A DNA stretch of 64,000 nt from Pseudoflavonifractor phocaeensis (GCF_021531815.1 NZ_JADYUM010000014.1:1-64000), one strand, 5' to 3'; positions 16,615 through 25,071 are shown, counted from the first letter of the stretch. Notes: generated from the sequence alone by a model not told the origin. Program-made: numbers and translations.

Positions 16615-16643
16615 TTGACACCGCTCCCCTCCTAAGCTAAAAT
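16615..16643 (+). promoter_or_regulatory. Promoter of the disrupted tRNA-Arg gene and array
   Basis: TTGACA at 16615-16620 and TAAAAT at 16638-16643 have a 17-bp spacer, a strong stable-RNA-type promoter. It points into the tRNA-Arg 5' half and may also drive the intact tRNA-Arg 690 bp further on. The spacer itself contains CTCCTAAG (16629-16636), the same 8 bases as the recombination core. Confidence 0.7.
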
Positions 16644-16680
16644 AGAGGAGTCCATTTTGAAGGACATGTTTATACTTGAT

Positions 16681-16720
16681 GCGTCCGTAGCTCAGCAGGA
16701 TAGAGCGTCCGCCTCCTAAG
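16681..16720 (+). pseudogene. 5' half of the host tRNA-Arg(CCU) gene, cut at the anticodon loop
   Basis: Forty bases read as acceptor 5' strand GCGTCCG, D arm (GCTCAGC..GAGC), anticodon stem TCCGC and loop CTCCTAA plus G. The tRNA then stops and unrelated sequence follows. The missing 3' half, with matching anticodon stem GCGGA and acceptor strand CGGGCGT, lies at 52024-52068. Joined at CTCCTAAG the two give a 77-nt cloverleaf. The cut is explained by insertion of the 35-kb island. Confidence 0.85.
16713..16720 (+). other. Left attachment core (attL) of the island
   Basis: CTCCTAAG, the anticodon loop plus one base, is shared with 52024-52031. Host tRNA sequence lies to its left and element sequence starting AGAACGAGG to its right. 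The core occurs again in both extra tRNA halves and in the intact tRNA. Confidence 0.75.
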
Positions 16721-16774
16721 AGAACGAGGATCAGACACCTTTGGGGGCGGACCCTACCTTAAAATTTCATATAC

Positions 16775-16814
16775 GTCTCCGTAGCTCAGCAGGATAGCGC
16801 ATCCGCCTCCTAAG
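16775..16814 (+). pseudogene. Second tRNA-Arg 5' half in the left-end array
   Basis: Forty bases (GTCTCCG acceptor strand, D arm with GCGC, anticodon stem and CTCCTAAG) match the first half but differ at several positions. The normal 3' half is absent. GTTCGAG, a T-loop-like sequence, appears 47 nt after the core instead of 14, with no pairing stem around it. Probably a remnant of an earlier replacement tRNA broken by another integration. Confidence 0.7.
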
Positions 16815-17053
16815 AATATGTTAATCACGGGCCAAATGTTTTTTTGAAATCTGAAGTCCGGTTCGAGTGGAGTTGTGAATTCGGCGTTTTTCTAACGCCG
16901 GGGAAGAGGAACATTTTTAAGAAAAATGCTTTCATGAGGTAAAAATCCATTAGCAAAATGACCGTTTTTCTAATGGATTTTCCCTCTGAAATATAGATCG
17001 TCACCTTGGACGAAACGTGAAAAACCGCGTAAAATCAAGGAAATTTCATAGAT

Positions 17054-17093
17054 GTCTCTGTAGCTCAGCAGGATAGAGCGTCCGCCTCCTAAG
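17054..17093 (+). pseudogene. Third tRNA-Arg 5' half in the left-end array
   Basis: Forty bases with acceptor strand GTCTCTG, the same as in the intact tRNA, and anticodon region ending CTCCTAAG. It begins exactly 279 bp after the second half and 279 bp before the intact tRNA. GTTCGAG again follows at 47 nt from the core. It cannot fold as a tRNA. Confidence 0.7.
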
Positions 17094-17332
17094 GAAATGA
17101 TAAACAGAGAAATTTTGAAAAATTCATTTCTTGCTTGGAGTTCGAGTCATCGTTCACTTTTCACGGGTTTTGCTAAGACAGAACTCATGATACCGTGTTC
17201 GTTAGCAAAATCGCCTTCGAAATCCGATGCGAAAATCGACGGATCTGCTAATCCAAACAGAGTTCCAGAAGAACCCGGTTCCTTACCCGGAAGGCCGAAA
17301 AGCCTTGAAAAATAAGGGTTTTTTGAATAAAT

Positions 17333-17409
17333 GTCTCTGTAGCTCAGCAGGATAGAGCATTCGCCTCCTAAGCGAAAGGCCGTGGGTTCGAATCCCGCCA
17401 GGGACGCCA
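17333..17409 (+). tRNA. tRNA-Arg(CCU), intact, carried at the island's left end
   Basis: A 77-nt gene with acceptor stem GTCTCTG/CAGGGAC (two G-U pairs), anticodon stem TTCGC/GCGAA around loop CTCCTAA (anticodon CCU, reading AGG), T stem GTGGG/CCCGC with TTCGAAT loop, discriminator G and encoded CCA. Its stems differ from the split host tRNA, so it is not a simple duplicate. It would restore AGG decoding after the host gene was cut. A terminator follows. Confidence 0.92.
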
Positions 17410-17418
17410 GTCAACAAC

Positions 17419-17452
17419 CGCGGAAGATACGAAAAATGTCTTCCGCGTTTCC
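17419..17452 (+). terminator. Terminator after the intact tRNA-Arg
   Basis: CGCGGAAGA and TCTTCCGCG form a 9-bp stem, followed by TTTCC and a short T run. Confidence 0.8.
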
Positions 17453-17807
17453 TTTTTCAGAGATTTTTAGGCCGTTTTCCGCTAAAATAAAAAGGTGGTC
17501 TCTTGCAGAAATCCAAGAATCGGGTCGAAATGCTAACGGGCCGAAAATGCCCTTTCCGGGGCTTCTGCTAAATTCGGCGGCCTGTCAACTGTTCTCCGTT
17601 GTTTCTCTATGTATTTCTGTGCTGAAAAGGCTGTTTTCGGATCGGATTTTCCGAGAATTCCGAAATCAGCAGATCCTTCCGAGGATTATTTCTGCAAAGA
17701 AATTTGAGGAGCCTTTAGAGAGAAAAACGACGGATCTTTGGAAATCCAAAATCGCCCGCCTGGGTTAGATGGTGGGAAGTGAAATTTGAATTCATTGGAG
17801 AGATTCT
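17453..17807. other. 355-bp stretch without a gene near the island's left end
   Basis: No plausible coding region. It holds GCTAA-type repeats (TCTGCTAA at 17564-17571, another copy at 17244-17251 in the array, and one at 51821-51828 near the right end) that could be recombinase arm sites. Confidence 0.45.
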
Positions 17808-18539
17808 ATGCCTGAAAATCTATATGATAATCATGAATTTAATGAAAAATATGCACAGATGGAACGCAGTGTAATAGGCTTGGAGGCTGCAGGAGAATGG
17901 CCGCAGCTGAAGGAGCTGCTTGGTGATATGAAGGATAAAGACTTTATTGACCTGGGCTGCGGCTATGGATGGCACTGCGCTTATGCGGTTACGGCCGGCG
18001 CCAAAAGCGTTGTCGGTATCGACCAAAGCGAAAAGATGCTTTCAAAAGCAATGGAAATAAATGCGCACCCGCTGATTCAATATCGAAATGAAAGAATTGA
18101 AACGTTCATACCGGATTTCGAATGCTGTGATCTTGTACTAAGCAATCTTGTGCTGCATTACATTCGGGAGCTGACCGTGGTCTATCGAAATGTGTATGCT
18201 GCACTTAGAAAGAACGGTATATTTGTTTTCAATATAGAACATCCTGTATTCACGTCGGGGATCAGGCAGGAATTTGTTCAAGATGCGAACGGCAAGAATC
18301 TATACTGGCCAATCGATGATTATTTTATCAGCGGTCCTCGCGATACAGTATTCCTTGGTGAGCACGTGGAAAAGCAGCACCATACATTAACTGAGGTTCT
18401 GCAGGGACTTCTTGATACCGGCTTTGCAATTGAAGCAGTACAGGAAGTAAGGCCAACAGATGAAGTAATAGAAAGCAACGGATGGCAGGATGAACTGCGC
18501 CGACCGATGATGCTGCTTGTAAAAGCGAGAAAAGTATAA
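17808..18539 (+). CDS. Class I SAM-dependent methyltransferase
   Basis: A 243-residue small-molecule type methyltransferase. FIDLGCGYGWHCAYA (about residue 46) is the SAM motif I, VVGIDQSEKML is motif II, and FECCDLVLSNLVLHYI is motif IV. No DNA-methylase DPPY/NPPY motif is present. GGAGAG lies before the ATG. G+C is lower than in the chromosomal flanks. It precedes an alpha/beta hydrolase gene and looks like cargo, perhaps resistance or metabolism. Target unknown. Confidence 0.85.
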   Translation: MPENLYDNHEFNEKYAQMERSVIGLEAAGEWPQLKELLGDMKDKDFIDLGCGYGWHCAYAVTAGAKSVVGIDQSEKMLSKAMEINAHPLIQYRNERIETFIPDFECCDLVLSNLVLHYIRELTVVYRNVYAALRKNGIFVFNIEHPVFTSGIRQEFVQDANGKNLYWPIDDYFISGPRDTVFLGEHVEKQHHTLTEVLQGLLDTGFAIEAVQEVRPTDEVIESNGWQDELRRPMMLLVKARKV

Positions 18540-18577
18540 TTGCAGAATGAAATTCTAATTTGGCAGCGAGGTGAGGC

Positions 18578-19327
18578 ATGTTGCAATATAAAGAATATGG
18601 GAAAGAGAACCGCGATGTGATTATCCTCCTTCATGGTGGCGGACTGTCATGGTGGAATTATCGGGAAGTAGCGGAACGAATTCAAAATGAGTTTCGTGTA
18701 ATCATTCCGATGTTGGACGGTCATGCAGAGAGTGATAGAGACTTTACAACAATCGAAAGCAATGCTGCCGAAATTATCTCCTTTATCGATGCGGAATTGG
18801 GAGGCTCAGTGCTGCTGATTGGCGGATTGTCTCTTGGCGGTCAGGTGTTACTTGAACTTTTATCCCAACGAAAAGATATTTGCCGTTTTGCGATGATTGA
18901 AAGCGCATTGGTTATTCCGTCTAAGGTCACCCACTCCTTGATTAAACCGGCATTCGGAAGTTGTTATGGGTTAATTCGTCAGAAATGGTTCTCTGAATTG
19001 CAATTTCGTTCACTCCGAATGAAATCGGAACTGTTTAACGATTATTATCGAGATACCTGCCGCATTACCAAACAAAATCTGATTGCATTTTTACAGGAAA
19101 ACTCCATGTATTCTATGAAGGAGTCGCTTGTAAAATGTACCGCAGCAATTCATGTATATGTAGGAGAAAAAGAGAATAAAGCCATGCGGCGCTCTGCAAG
19201 GAAAATGCAGGAAAAGCTGCCGGGCAGCACCATTCATGTGCTCCCCAATATGTACCACGGAGAGTTTTCAATCAACCATGCCGATCGCTATGTGAATGAA
19301 TTGAGAGCAATTATAAAACAACGATAA
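18578..19327 (+). CDS. Alpha/beta hydrolase
   Basis: A 249-residue alpha/beta-fold hydrolase. LLHGGGLSWWNY forms the oxyanion region, GGLSLGG carries the nucleophile serine (GxSxG), and a late aspartate or glutamate and MYHGEFS supply the rest of the triad. It starts 38 bp after the methyltransferase and the two probably form a short operon ended by the terminator at 19372. Substrate unknown; no secretion signal is seen, so it should act in the cytoplasm. Confidence 0.85.
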   Translation: MLQYKEYGKENRDVIILLHGGGLSWWNYREVAERIQNEFRVIIPMLDGHAESDRDFTTIESNAAEIISFIDAELGGSVLLIGGLSLGGQVLLELLSQRKDICRFAMIESALVIPSKVTHSLIKPAFGSCYGLIRQKWFSELQFRSLRMKSELFNDYYRDTCRITKQNLIAFLQENSMYSMKESLVKCTAAIHVYVGEKENKAMRRSARKMQEKLPGSTIHVLPNMYHGEFSINHADRYVNELRAIIKQR

Positions 19328-19371
19328 ATTTCAGTTCGCTCTCTCTCACAACTAAATACGATATCTTACAT

Positions 19372-19409
19372 AGCCCCGTAGTGACGTAAAAATCACTGCG
19401 GGGCTTTTG
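19372..19409 (+). terminator. Terminator after the hydrolase gene
   Basis: AGCCCCGTAGTGA pairs with TCACTGCGGGGCT and is followed by TTTT. It separates the left cargo pair from the plasmid-like replication block. Confidence 0.88.
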
Positions 19410-19459
19410 TCGTTTCAGGACTTCCCTGAGATGTATCAACTTCAACGGAGGATATCGCT

Positions 19460-19735
19460 ATGAGTAAGACAAAGGTGATCGATGGTATCAGATACCATGC
19501 AGACCGTCCGGATAGCTGCCGCGCCTGTTACTTCTATAAGAACAGAAAGATCGGCTGCATTCTGGGCAAGGAGAACTGCTACTACCTGGCAGAGGTTGTG
19601 AAGACCGAACAGGAAAAGAAATGTGAAGGTTGCTGTTATGCCAAAGGCCAGCCCTGTGTCAGCGCCTGCTGTTACAAGGACCTGGACAAATGGCTTCAGG
19701 AAGGACGTAAGAAAGCAGGTGGTTCCCATGAGTAA
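19460..19735 (+). CDS. Cysteine-rich small protein of the element backbone
   Basis: A 91-residue protein of unknown function with ten or so cysteines arranged as CRACYF, GCILGKENC, CEGCCY, CVSACC, suggesting a metal-binding or disulphide-rich fold. An ACGGAGG site precedes the ATG. The last codons overlap the next small gene. It opens the replication/partition operon, so a regulatory or replication accessory role is possible. Confidence 0.6.
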   Translation: MSKTKVIDGIRYHADRPDSCRACYFYKNRKIGCILGKENCYYLAEVVKTEQEKKCEGCCYAKGQPCVSACCYKDLDKWLQEGRKKAGGSHE

Positions 19736-19952
19736 GGCCGAGGAACGCTTCCGTCATTACGAGAAGCTTGTGAAGAAGGCCGGTGATCAGGCCCCTGCAA
19801 GCTGCAGAAAGTGTCCTTACTACCAGCCGGATTTCAAGTACCGCTCCTGTCTGTATGTGCGTTGCCCTTTCGAGAAGCACCGCTCCACTCTTCGCGAGAA
19901 ACCTCTGAAGAAGGACAGTTTCGTGAAGGAGGTGGTGAAGATGGGTGTTTGA
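19728..19952 (+). CDS. Second cysteine-containing small protein, upstream of repA
   Basis: A 74-residue basic protein starting MSKAEERFRHYEKLVKKAG, with CRKCPYYQPDFKYRSCLYVRC forming a likely zinc site. It overlaps the previous gene by 8 bp and the repA GTG start by 8 bp, so translation is coupled across all three. Function unknown. The alternative longer frame has no ribosome site. Confidence 0.6.
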   Translation: MSKAEERFRHYEKLVKKAGDQAPASCRKCPYYQPDFKYRSCLYVRCPFEKHRSTLREKPLKKDSFVKEVVKMGV

Positions 19953-20820
19953 TTACTTTTACGGGGCGCAGTCAGATCAGTTTTCCTTCTATCGTGTCCC
20001 TAAGGTGATGTTTACGGATCCTGCCTTTCAGAATGTATCCGCAGAAGCCAAGATTCTGTACGGATTGTTCCTGGACCGCATGGGGTTATCTGCCAGAAAC
20101 AACTGGGTGGATGAGCAGGGCCGTGTGTATATCATCTACACCATCGACCAGATCATGAAGGCCATCGGCTGCAGTGATAAGAAGGTCAACCGGATGCTTC
20201 GTGAGCTGGAGGTGGTCGCAGGGCTGATCGAGAGAAAACGCCAGGGACTTGGGAAGCCAAATCTCATCTATGTGAAGAACTTTCTATCTGTCGGACAGAA
20301 TGGTCGGATCTTGAATCGTAAAATGGACGATTCTGGAGTCGTAGAAACGCAGTTTCTGGAATCTTCCGAAGTACGAGGAAGTAATACTGAGATAAATAAT
20401 ACTGAATATAGTGATACTGATCCTTTCTTATCGGCAGATAGGAATGAAGGGATGCGTGAGCATGCTCAGTATGAAAGCTATTTCAGAGAAAGTCTTTACT
20501 TCGACCTTCTGCTTCAGGAGCATCGCTTCGATGAGGAAACTCTGGAAGGTATTCTGGATCTGCTGGTGGACACCTGCTGTTCCAAACGAAAGACCATCCG
20601 TATTGCCGGAGATGATAAGCCAACCGAAGTGGTCAAGAGCAGACTTATGAAGCTCACTAAGGACCATATCGACTACGTTCTCATCTGCCTGCAGAAGAAT
20701 ACGACCGAGGTCCGCAACATGAAGCAGTATCTGCTGGCCACTCTCTTCAATGCCCCGACGACCATCAGCCCATACTACCAGGCATGGGTGAACAACGACA
20801 TGGCTTCCGGCAAGTTTTAA
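19945..20820 (+). CDS. repA: RepA_N-type replication initiator
   Basis: A 291-residue protein with the RepA_N domain (residues about 1-110). FYRVPKVMFTDPAF, SAEAKILYGLFLDRMGLSARNNWVDEQGRVYIIYT and ALGCSDKK-like winged-helix sequence (IMKAIGCSDKKVNRML) are typical of theta-plasmid and ICE initiators of Firmicutes. A GTG start at 19945 follows GGAGGTGG. ParA and ParB follow. It would support replication of the circular form of the element; the origin is often inside repA. Confidence 0.88.
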   Translation: MFDYFYGAQSDQFSFYRVPKVMFTDPAFQNVSAEAKILYGLFLDRMGLSARNNWVDEQGRVYIIYTIDQIMKAIGCSDKKVNRMLRELEVVAGLIERKRQGLGKPNLIYVKNFLSVGQNGRILNRKMDDSGVVETQFLESSEVRGSNTEINNTEYSDTDPFLSADRNEGMREHAQYESYFRESLYFDLLLQEHRFDEETLEGILDLLVDTCCSKRKTIRIAGDDKPTEVVKSRLMKLTKDHIDYVLICLQKNTTEVRNMKQYLLATLFNAPTTISPYYQAWVNNDMASGKF

Positions 20821-20838
20821 GGAGGTGGTTACAAAGAA

Positions 20839-21666
20839 ATGCAGAACAAAGCAACGGTTATCGCCTGTGTAAACCAGAAAGGCGGAACCGGTAAGACCTG
20901 CACAGCTGAGAATCTTGGTATCGGCATGGTGCAGGAAGGTAAGAAAGTCCTTCTGGTGGATATGGATCCGCAGGCCAGTCTCACGATTTCCTTAGGTTAT
21001 CCGAGGCCGGATGACCTGCCGGTGACGGTATCCGATCAGATGGCAAAGGTCATGCAGGATATCCCTATCCCCCTAAAGGAAGGTATCTTGACTCACGAGG
21101 AAGGCGTGGACCTGATGCCTGCGAGCATTGCACTGTCAGGATTAGAGGTTTCTCTGGTAAATGCTATGAGCCGCGAGTCGGTTCTGAAGCAGTACCTGGA
21201 GCCTCTGAAAAAGGAATACGACTTCATTATCCTGGACTGTATGCCTTCCCTTGGAATGCTAACGGTCAATGCACTGGCTGCAGCGGACCAGCTGGTGGTG
21301 CCGGTTCAGGCACAGTATCTGTCCGCAAAAGGTCTGGAGCAGTTACTTCAGACAGTCAACAAGGTGAAACGGCAGATCAATCCAAAGCTTCGGGTGGAAG
21401 GGATTCTTCTCACAATGGTGGACTCCCGAACAAACAACGCCAAGGAGATCGCATCTCTTATCCGAGAAGCCTATGGCAGTAAGCTGAAGGTGTTCGATGT
21501 GGAGATACCAAGGTCTGTCCGTGCAGCCGAGATCAGTGCCGAGGGCAAGAGCATCTTTGCTCATGATCCCGGCGGAAAGGTAGCTGATGCCTACAGGCAG
21601 CTTACAAAGGAGGTGATCCATGATGCCGAAAAAAGGCGCAAACATCAGCTTGAGCAGTTACGATGA
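20839..21666 (+). CDS. parA: ParA family partition ATPase
   Basis: A 275-residue Walker-type ATPase with the deviant P-loop [14 protein letters not shown] (residues 14-27), the DMDPQASLT Walker A' region and [13 protein letters not shown] as Walker B. With ParB it segregates the episomal element. AAGGAGG precedes the ATG. It overlaps the ParB-type gene by 47 bp. The fold resembles the Soj/MinD group; the C-terminal [18 protein letters not shown] is basic. Confidence 0.93.
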   Translation: MQNKATVIACVNQKGGTGKTCTAENLGIGMVQEGKKVLLVDMDPQASLTISLGYPRPDDLPVTVSDQMAKVMQDIPIPLKEGILTHEEGVDLMPASIALSGLEVSLVNAMSRESVLKQYLEPLKKEYDFIILDCMPSLGMLTVNALAAADQLVVPVQAQYLSAKGLEQLLQTVNKVKRQINPKLRVEGILLTMVDSRTNNAKEIASLIREAYGSKLKVFDVEIPRSVRAAEISAEGKSIFAHDPGGKVADAYRQLTKEVIHDAEKRRKHQLEQLR

Positions 21667-23014
21667 TATCTTCGAAACAGATGCGAGCCGCGCTGAGGCA
21701 AAACAGGAACGCATTCAGAGTATTTCGATACTTGATTTGGTTCCTTTCGAGAATCATCCGTTTAAGGTAGTCGATGATGAGGCGATGCTGAGGACGACCG
21801 AAAGTATTGCCCAGTACGGTGTGCTGACTCCCATCATCGCAAGACCTTTGGAAGATGGCGGTTATGAGATCATCTCCGGGCACCGGCGAGTTCACGCAGC
21901 TGAAGCTGCAGGGTTGGATGAGGTTCCGGTCATTGTTCGTGATATGACGGATGATGAAGCGACGGTCCTCATGGTAGACAGCAACCTGCAGCGAGAAAGC
22001 ATTCTGCCTAGTGAGAGGGCTTTTGCTTATAAGATGAAGCTGGATGCTTTGAATCACCAAGGTCAGCACACTTCTGTTCAAGTTGAACAGAAGCAGAATT
22101 CGCGAAGCAAGGTGGCACAAGAAACAGGACAAAGTGAGGCTACGGTATTTCGTTTCATCCGTCTTACCAACTTGATCCCCGACCTTCTGGAGATGGTGGA
22201 TCAGAAGCAGATATCCTTCAATCCTGCGGTGGAACTGTCTTACCTGAAACCCGAAGAGCAGGAAATCTTTATGGAGGCCATGGACATGGCGCAGACAGCT
22301 CCCTCCCTTTCCCAGGCACAGCGTATCTCCAACATCAACCCTGATGGCAGCTTCAATATCACTATCGATCAGGAAGCTTTGAATGGCTTGATGGATCTGG
22401 CTATGGGACTGTTCTTCAAGGACACTTCCACCCCGCCCCTCACTCCCGATGGTAACCTGACTCTTCTGGATGATGTGGGAAGTCCTACTGGTGCAGGAAA
22501 GCAGTTCATCACCATGGTCACTAAGTCAGGAAACACTTTCTATCTCATCATCGATCGTGATGATAAGGGCGAGGAAAATGTCCACTTCCTGAACCTGGTT
22601 GATGAAGCGGATCTGTTTGCACTTCTGGATGAGGACCAGCAGGCAGCTTATCAGAAGCCTACCGTAACCGCTCCTGTTGAGCAGACTCCGACTGAAGAGA
22701 AGCCTGCAGATGAGACTACTACCGAGAAAGAACCGGAGGCAAAGCCTGAAAAGAAGGGCATGAATCCCATGCCAATCCTTCTGGTCATACTCCTGATGGC
22801 TGGTGCAGGTGGCGGTTATTTCTATCTGCAGACCAAGAAGAAAAAGACTGCCGAACAGCAGCGTCCTGATCCCGATGCAGACTACAGCGAGGATGATGAC
22901 GATGAGGATGTCTACGATATTCCTGAGGAGGACGAAGTAGATGATGCTGAGGCAGATCCTGAGGGTGATGATGACTATACTGAAAGCTATCAGCCTGATG
23001 ACGAGGACGAATAA
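21620..23014 (+). CDS. ParB N-terminal part fused to a CD1107/DUF4366-type membrane protein
   Basis: A 464-residue chimera. Residues about 30-230 are a ParB/Spo0[18 protein letters not shown]-like box, [25 protein letters not shown] and a helix-turn-helix ([18 protein letters not shown]). From about 240 on it matches the mobile-element protein CD1107 (DUF4366): [42 protein letters not shown], a Pro/Glu linker, one membrane helix ([19 protein letters not shown]) and an acidic tail. In intact Tn1549-like elements these belong to separate genes with the conjugation block between them, so the fusion marks an in-frame deletion. The chimera would tether ParB to the membrane. Confidence 0.82.
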   Translation: MMPKKGANISLSSYDDIFETDASRAEAKQERIQSISILDLVPFENHPFKVVDDEAMLRTTESIAQYGVLTPIIARPLEDGGYEIISGHRRVHAAEAAGLDEVPVIVRDMTDDEATVLMVDSNLQRESILPSERAFAYKMKLDALNHQGQHTSVQVEQKQNSRSKVAQETGQSEATVFRFIRLTNLIPDLLEMVDQKQISFNPAVELSYLKPEEQEIFMEAMDMAQTAPSLSQAQRISNINPDGSFNITIDQEALNGLMDLAMGLFFKDTSTPPLTPDGNLTLLDDVGSPTGAGKQFITMVTKSGNTFYLIIDRDDKGEENVHFLNLVDEADLFALLDEDQQAAYQKPTVTAPVEQTPTEEKPADETTTEKEPEAKPEKKGMNPMPILLVILLMAGAGGGYFYLQTKKKKTAEQQRPDPDADYSEDDDDEDVYDIPEEDEVDDAEADPEGDDDYTESYQPDDEDE

Positions 23015-23137
23015 GCAATAAGGGCGATGCCCGGGCGGCCGAAAGGCTGCCTGATACATAAGAAGTCCTTTATTTTGGACACCATGAGTCGTATAATAGT
23101 AATATAAAAAGATTGGAGATTGGAGAATGGTTGTAGA

Positions 23138-23830
23138 ATGAAAAATATGTCCAAACACGAAAAATTCACTATTGGTACTGCCGTTTTAGCCGTGGCTCTT
23201 CTGATTATTTCATGTTGTCCTGGGGGCTATGAAGAGGCAACGGGTATTCTGCAAGGAATTGCAACAGGTTTGTTGTCAGGCGTTGTTCTTCTATTTGTGG
23301 CTGGAATTAAAAACAGAGAGGTCGATGAGTTAAATAAGACGCTTTCTTTTTATCGCGAATTAACTCGAGGACTGGCTGATATTGAGCATGCGTACAGCAC
23401 CTATTATCACAATATATACCATGGGAAAATTGATAAGATGACTGCAAAAGAGTACGTCCAAGTATTCTTTGATCTATATCATGAGTTTCGGGATGCATAT
23501 GCAAATCTAGACAACATAGAACAATATAACACCAGAAAAGAAGACGCAGAAAAAATCGCGTCGCTAGTTCCTGTATTACTAGAAACCGTAAATGATACTT
23601 GGAAAAAACTATTAGAATTTACTGGATGTAGTGAAAGAACTTTAGACGATACCGTTAGAAAGGCTATTTTAGAACAACATGAAAAACAAGAAATAGTCGA
23701 TTTTTTATCACCACTAGCGGAAAAGTATTATGAAATATCGAAAAAAGCTATGAACGCTGAAGGAACGATGTATAGATACGAACTAGAGCAAGAAAACAAA
23801 CTCAACCATATAATGAAGTCATACATTTGA
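23138..23830 (+). CDS. Small membrane protein of unknown function (two membrane segments, helical cytoplasmic part)
   Basis: A 230-residue protein, not recognised. It starts with two hydrophobic segments (FTIGTAVLAVALLIISCC and ILQGIATGLLSGVVLLFVAG) and continues with about 160 residues of charged helical sequence rich in Glu and Lys. The start is uncertain: ATG 23138 is chosen, while TTG 23120 is also open. Its A+T content exceeds that of its neighbours. It sits between the CD1107 part and the topB remnant, where intact elements have no such gene, so it is probably an inserted cargo gene, possibly a defence or exclusion factor. Confidence 0.6.
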   Translation: MKNMSKHEKFTIGTAVLAVALLIISCCPGGYEEATGILQGIATGLLSGVVLLFVAGIKNREVDELNKTLSFYRELTRGLADIEHAYSTYYHNIYHGKIDKMTAKEYVQVFFDLYHEFRDAYANLDNIEQYNTRKEDAEKIASLVPVLLETVNDTWKKLLEFTGCSERTLDDTVRKAILEQHEKQEIVDFLSPLAEKYYEISKKAMNAEGTMYRYELEQENKLNHIMKSYI

Positions 23831-23838
23831 TCCTTACA

Positions 23839-23884
23839 TACCTCTCCCTTCTCCCATCCCGGAGATTGGAGAGGTAATTTTTAT
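23839..23884 (+). terminator. Terminator after the membrane protein gene
   Basis: TACCTCTCC and GGAGAGGTA enclose a 20-nt loop and are followed by ATTTTTAT. Confidence 0.7.
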
Positions 23885-23900
23885 GTAAGGAGGACTCGTC

Positions 23901-23993
23901 TTGAGCAAACTTGTTTTGGCTGAGAAGCCGTCTGTGGCCCAGAGCATCGCCAAGGTTCTGGGTGCGAACAAACGCTGCGACGGATATCCATAA
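23901..23993 (+). pseudogene. Topoisomerase III (topB) N-terminal remnant
   Basis: A TTG start after AAGGAGG is followed by 30 codons reading SKLVLAEKPSVAQSIAKVLG, ANKRCDGY, the start of a TopB of the Tn1549 type, and then a stop at 23991. The frame is lost at GGATAT (about 23983-23988), where relaxase sequence begins. The rest of topB is absent. Confidence 0.85.
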
Positions 23994-25023
23994 CCATGTC
24001 ATTTTTAATTCCACTGCACTGGACGGAGCCAGGAAATTTCAAGATTTTCATCTGTCCGGACTGGCACTTCAGAGACTCAGTGATGTGCTCTGCCTGGAGA
24101 ATGGTCTGTCGATTATTGCGCCAAAGCCCTACAGCGAACGGCAGAAACGAACCGTCTTCCCTCGCCGTCCGAAGCTCAGAGATCAGCTCTGCGAAGATAT
24201 CGACCGCATCTTAAATGCAGAAAAGAAGCCAAAGGATTTCAATGAATTTCTGCAGCTGCTGGAAGCTGCTGAGTATGAAATCAAGCAAGGCAAGAATGTA
24301 TCTGTCCGAGGAAAAAATCAGAAACGGTTTATCCGGCTGAGCTCACTTCCGGAAGGTTACCGGGAAGCGCAGCTGCGAAAAGTTCTCGATGGTACTGCCG
24401 AGCATACGCCTATTGTTATACCGAAAGCCGAAAAGCGGTTCAGCCTTGTTATCGATATTCAGGCAAAGCTTCAGGAGCGTGGCGCCGGTTATGAACGCTG
24501 GGCTAAGAAATTCAATCTGAAGCAGATGTCCCAGACGCTGCTCTTCCTCAGAGATAAAGGCCTGGACTCTATTGATGATCTGGATGCTGCAGCTGCGGCC
24601 GGTGTTGCTAAGCGGGATGCTCTGCTTGCCGACATCAAGAAGGCAGAAACCAGACTTGTCGAGATCGGTGTGTTGAAAAAACACATCGTCAACTACTCGA
24701 AGACCAGGGCTGTCTATGAAGAATACCGCAGGTCCGGCTACAGCAAACGCTTCCTGAAAGAACACCGGGAGGCCATCACCCTTCATAAAGCAGCGAAGAA
24801 AGCCTTCGATGAACTTGGCGTAAAAAAGATTCCCAAAGTAAAAGACCTGAGCACCGAATACGCCCAGGTCCTTACTGACAAGAAGAGAATGTATGCAGAA
24901 TACCGACAGGTCCGCGATGAGGTGCAGGAGCTTCTGATCGCACAGAGAAACATCGCAACGCTCTATGCTGAAGATCATGGCGAGGAGGAATCTCAAAAAA
25001 AGAAATCGACAAAAGACAGATGA
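23985..25023 (+). pseudogene. Relaxase (Tn1549 type) lacking its N-terminus
   Basis: About 346 codons match the body and C-terminus of the Tn1549-family relaxase/mobilisation nuclease: IHNHVIFNSTALDG (the last part of the HxHxH metal motif), FQDFHLSGLALQRLSDVLCLENGLS, PKPYSERQKRTV and the coiled C-terminal domain. The N-terminal catalytic tyrosine region and the first histidine of the motif are gone, replaced by out-of-frame topB sequence. There is no proper start codon, so no active relaxase is expected. Confidence 0.85.
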
Positions 25024-25028
25024 TTGTA

Positions 25029-25071
25029 ACCGGATAGTGGCCCATTTGGCTGCTATCCGGTGTCTTTTTTT
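25029..25071 (+). terminator. Terminator after the relaxase remnant
   Basis: ACCGGATAG and CTATCCGGT with a 15-nt loop, then a seven-T run. It isolates the defence operon from the backbone genes. Confidence 0.88.

Noticed and set aside
16814-16867. tRNA intron (33 extra nt between core and T loop in the second and third halves)
   Set aside because: The extra length is equal in both, but the expected stems after the T loop do not pair and there is no acceptor 3' strand, so splicing would not give a tRNA.
16681-17093. Three further functional tRNA-Arg genes
   Set aside because: Only the first 40 nt are tRNA-like. After the core no pairing anticodon 3' stem, T stem or acceptor 3' strand follows.
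16681-17409. CRISPR array because of repeated 40-nt units
   Set aside because: The repeats are tRNA 5' halves with unequal spacing of 94, 279 and 279 bp, spacers are far too long and no cas genes are present.
17382-17768. A 128-codon open frame over the end of the tRNA
   Set aside because: It overlaps the tRNA and its terminator, has no ribosome site and no recognisable sequence.
23911-25023. Functional relaxase starting at the TTG at 23911
   Set aside because: The first 25 codons are topB read out of frame, and the catalytic N-terminus and first metal histidine are missing.
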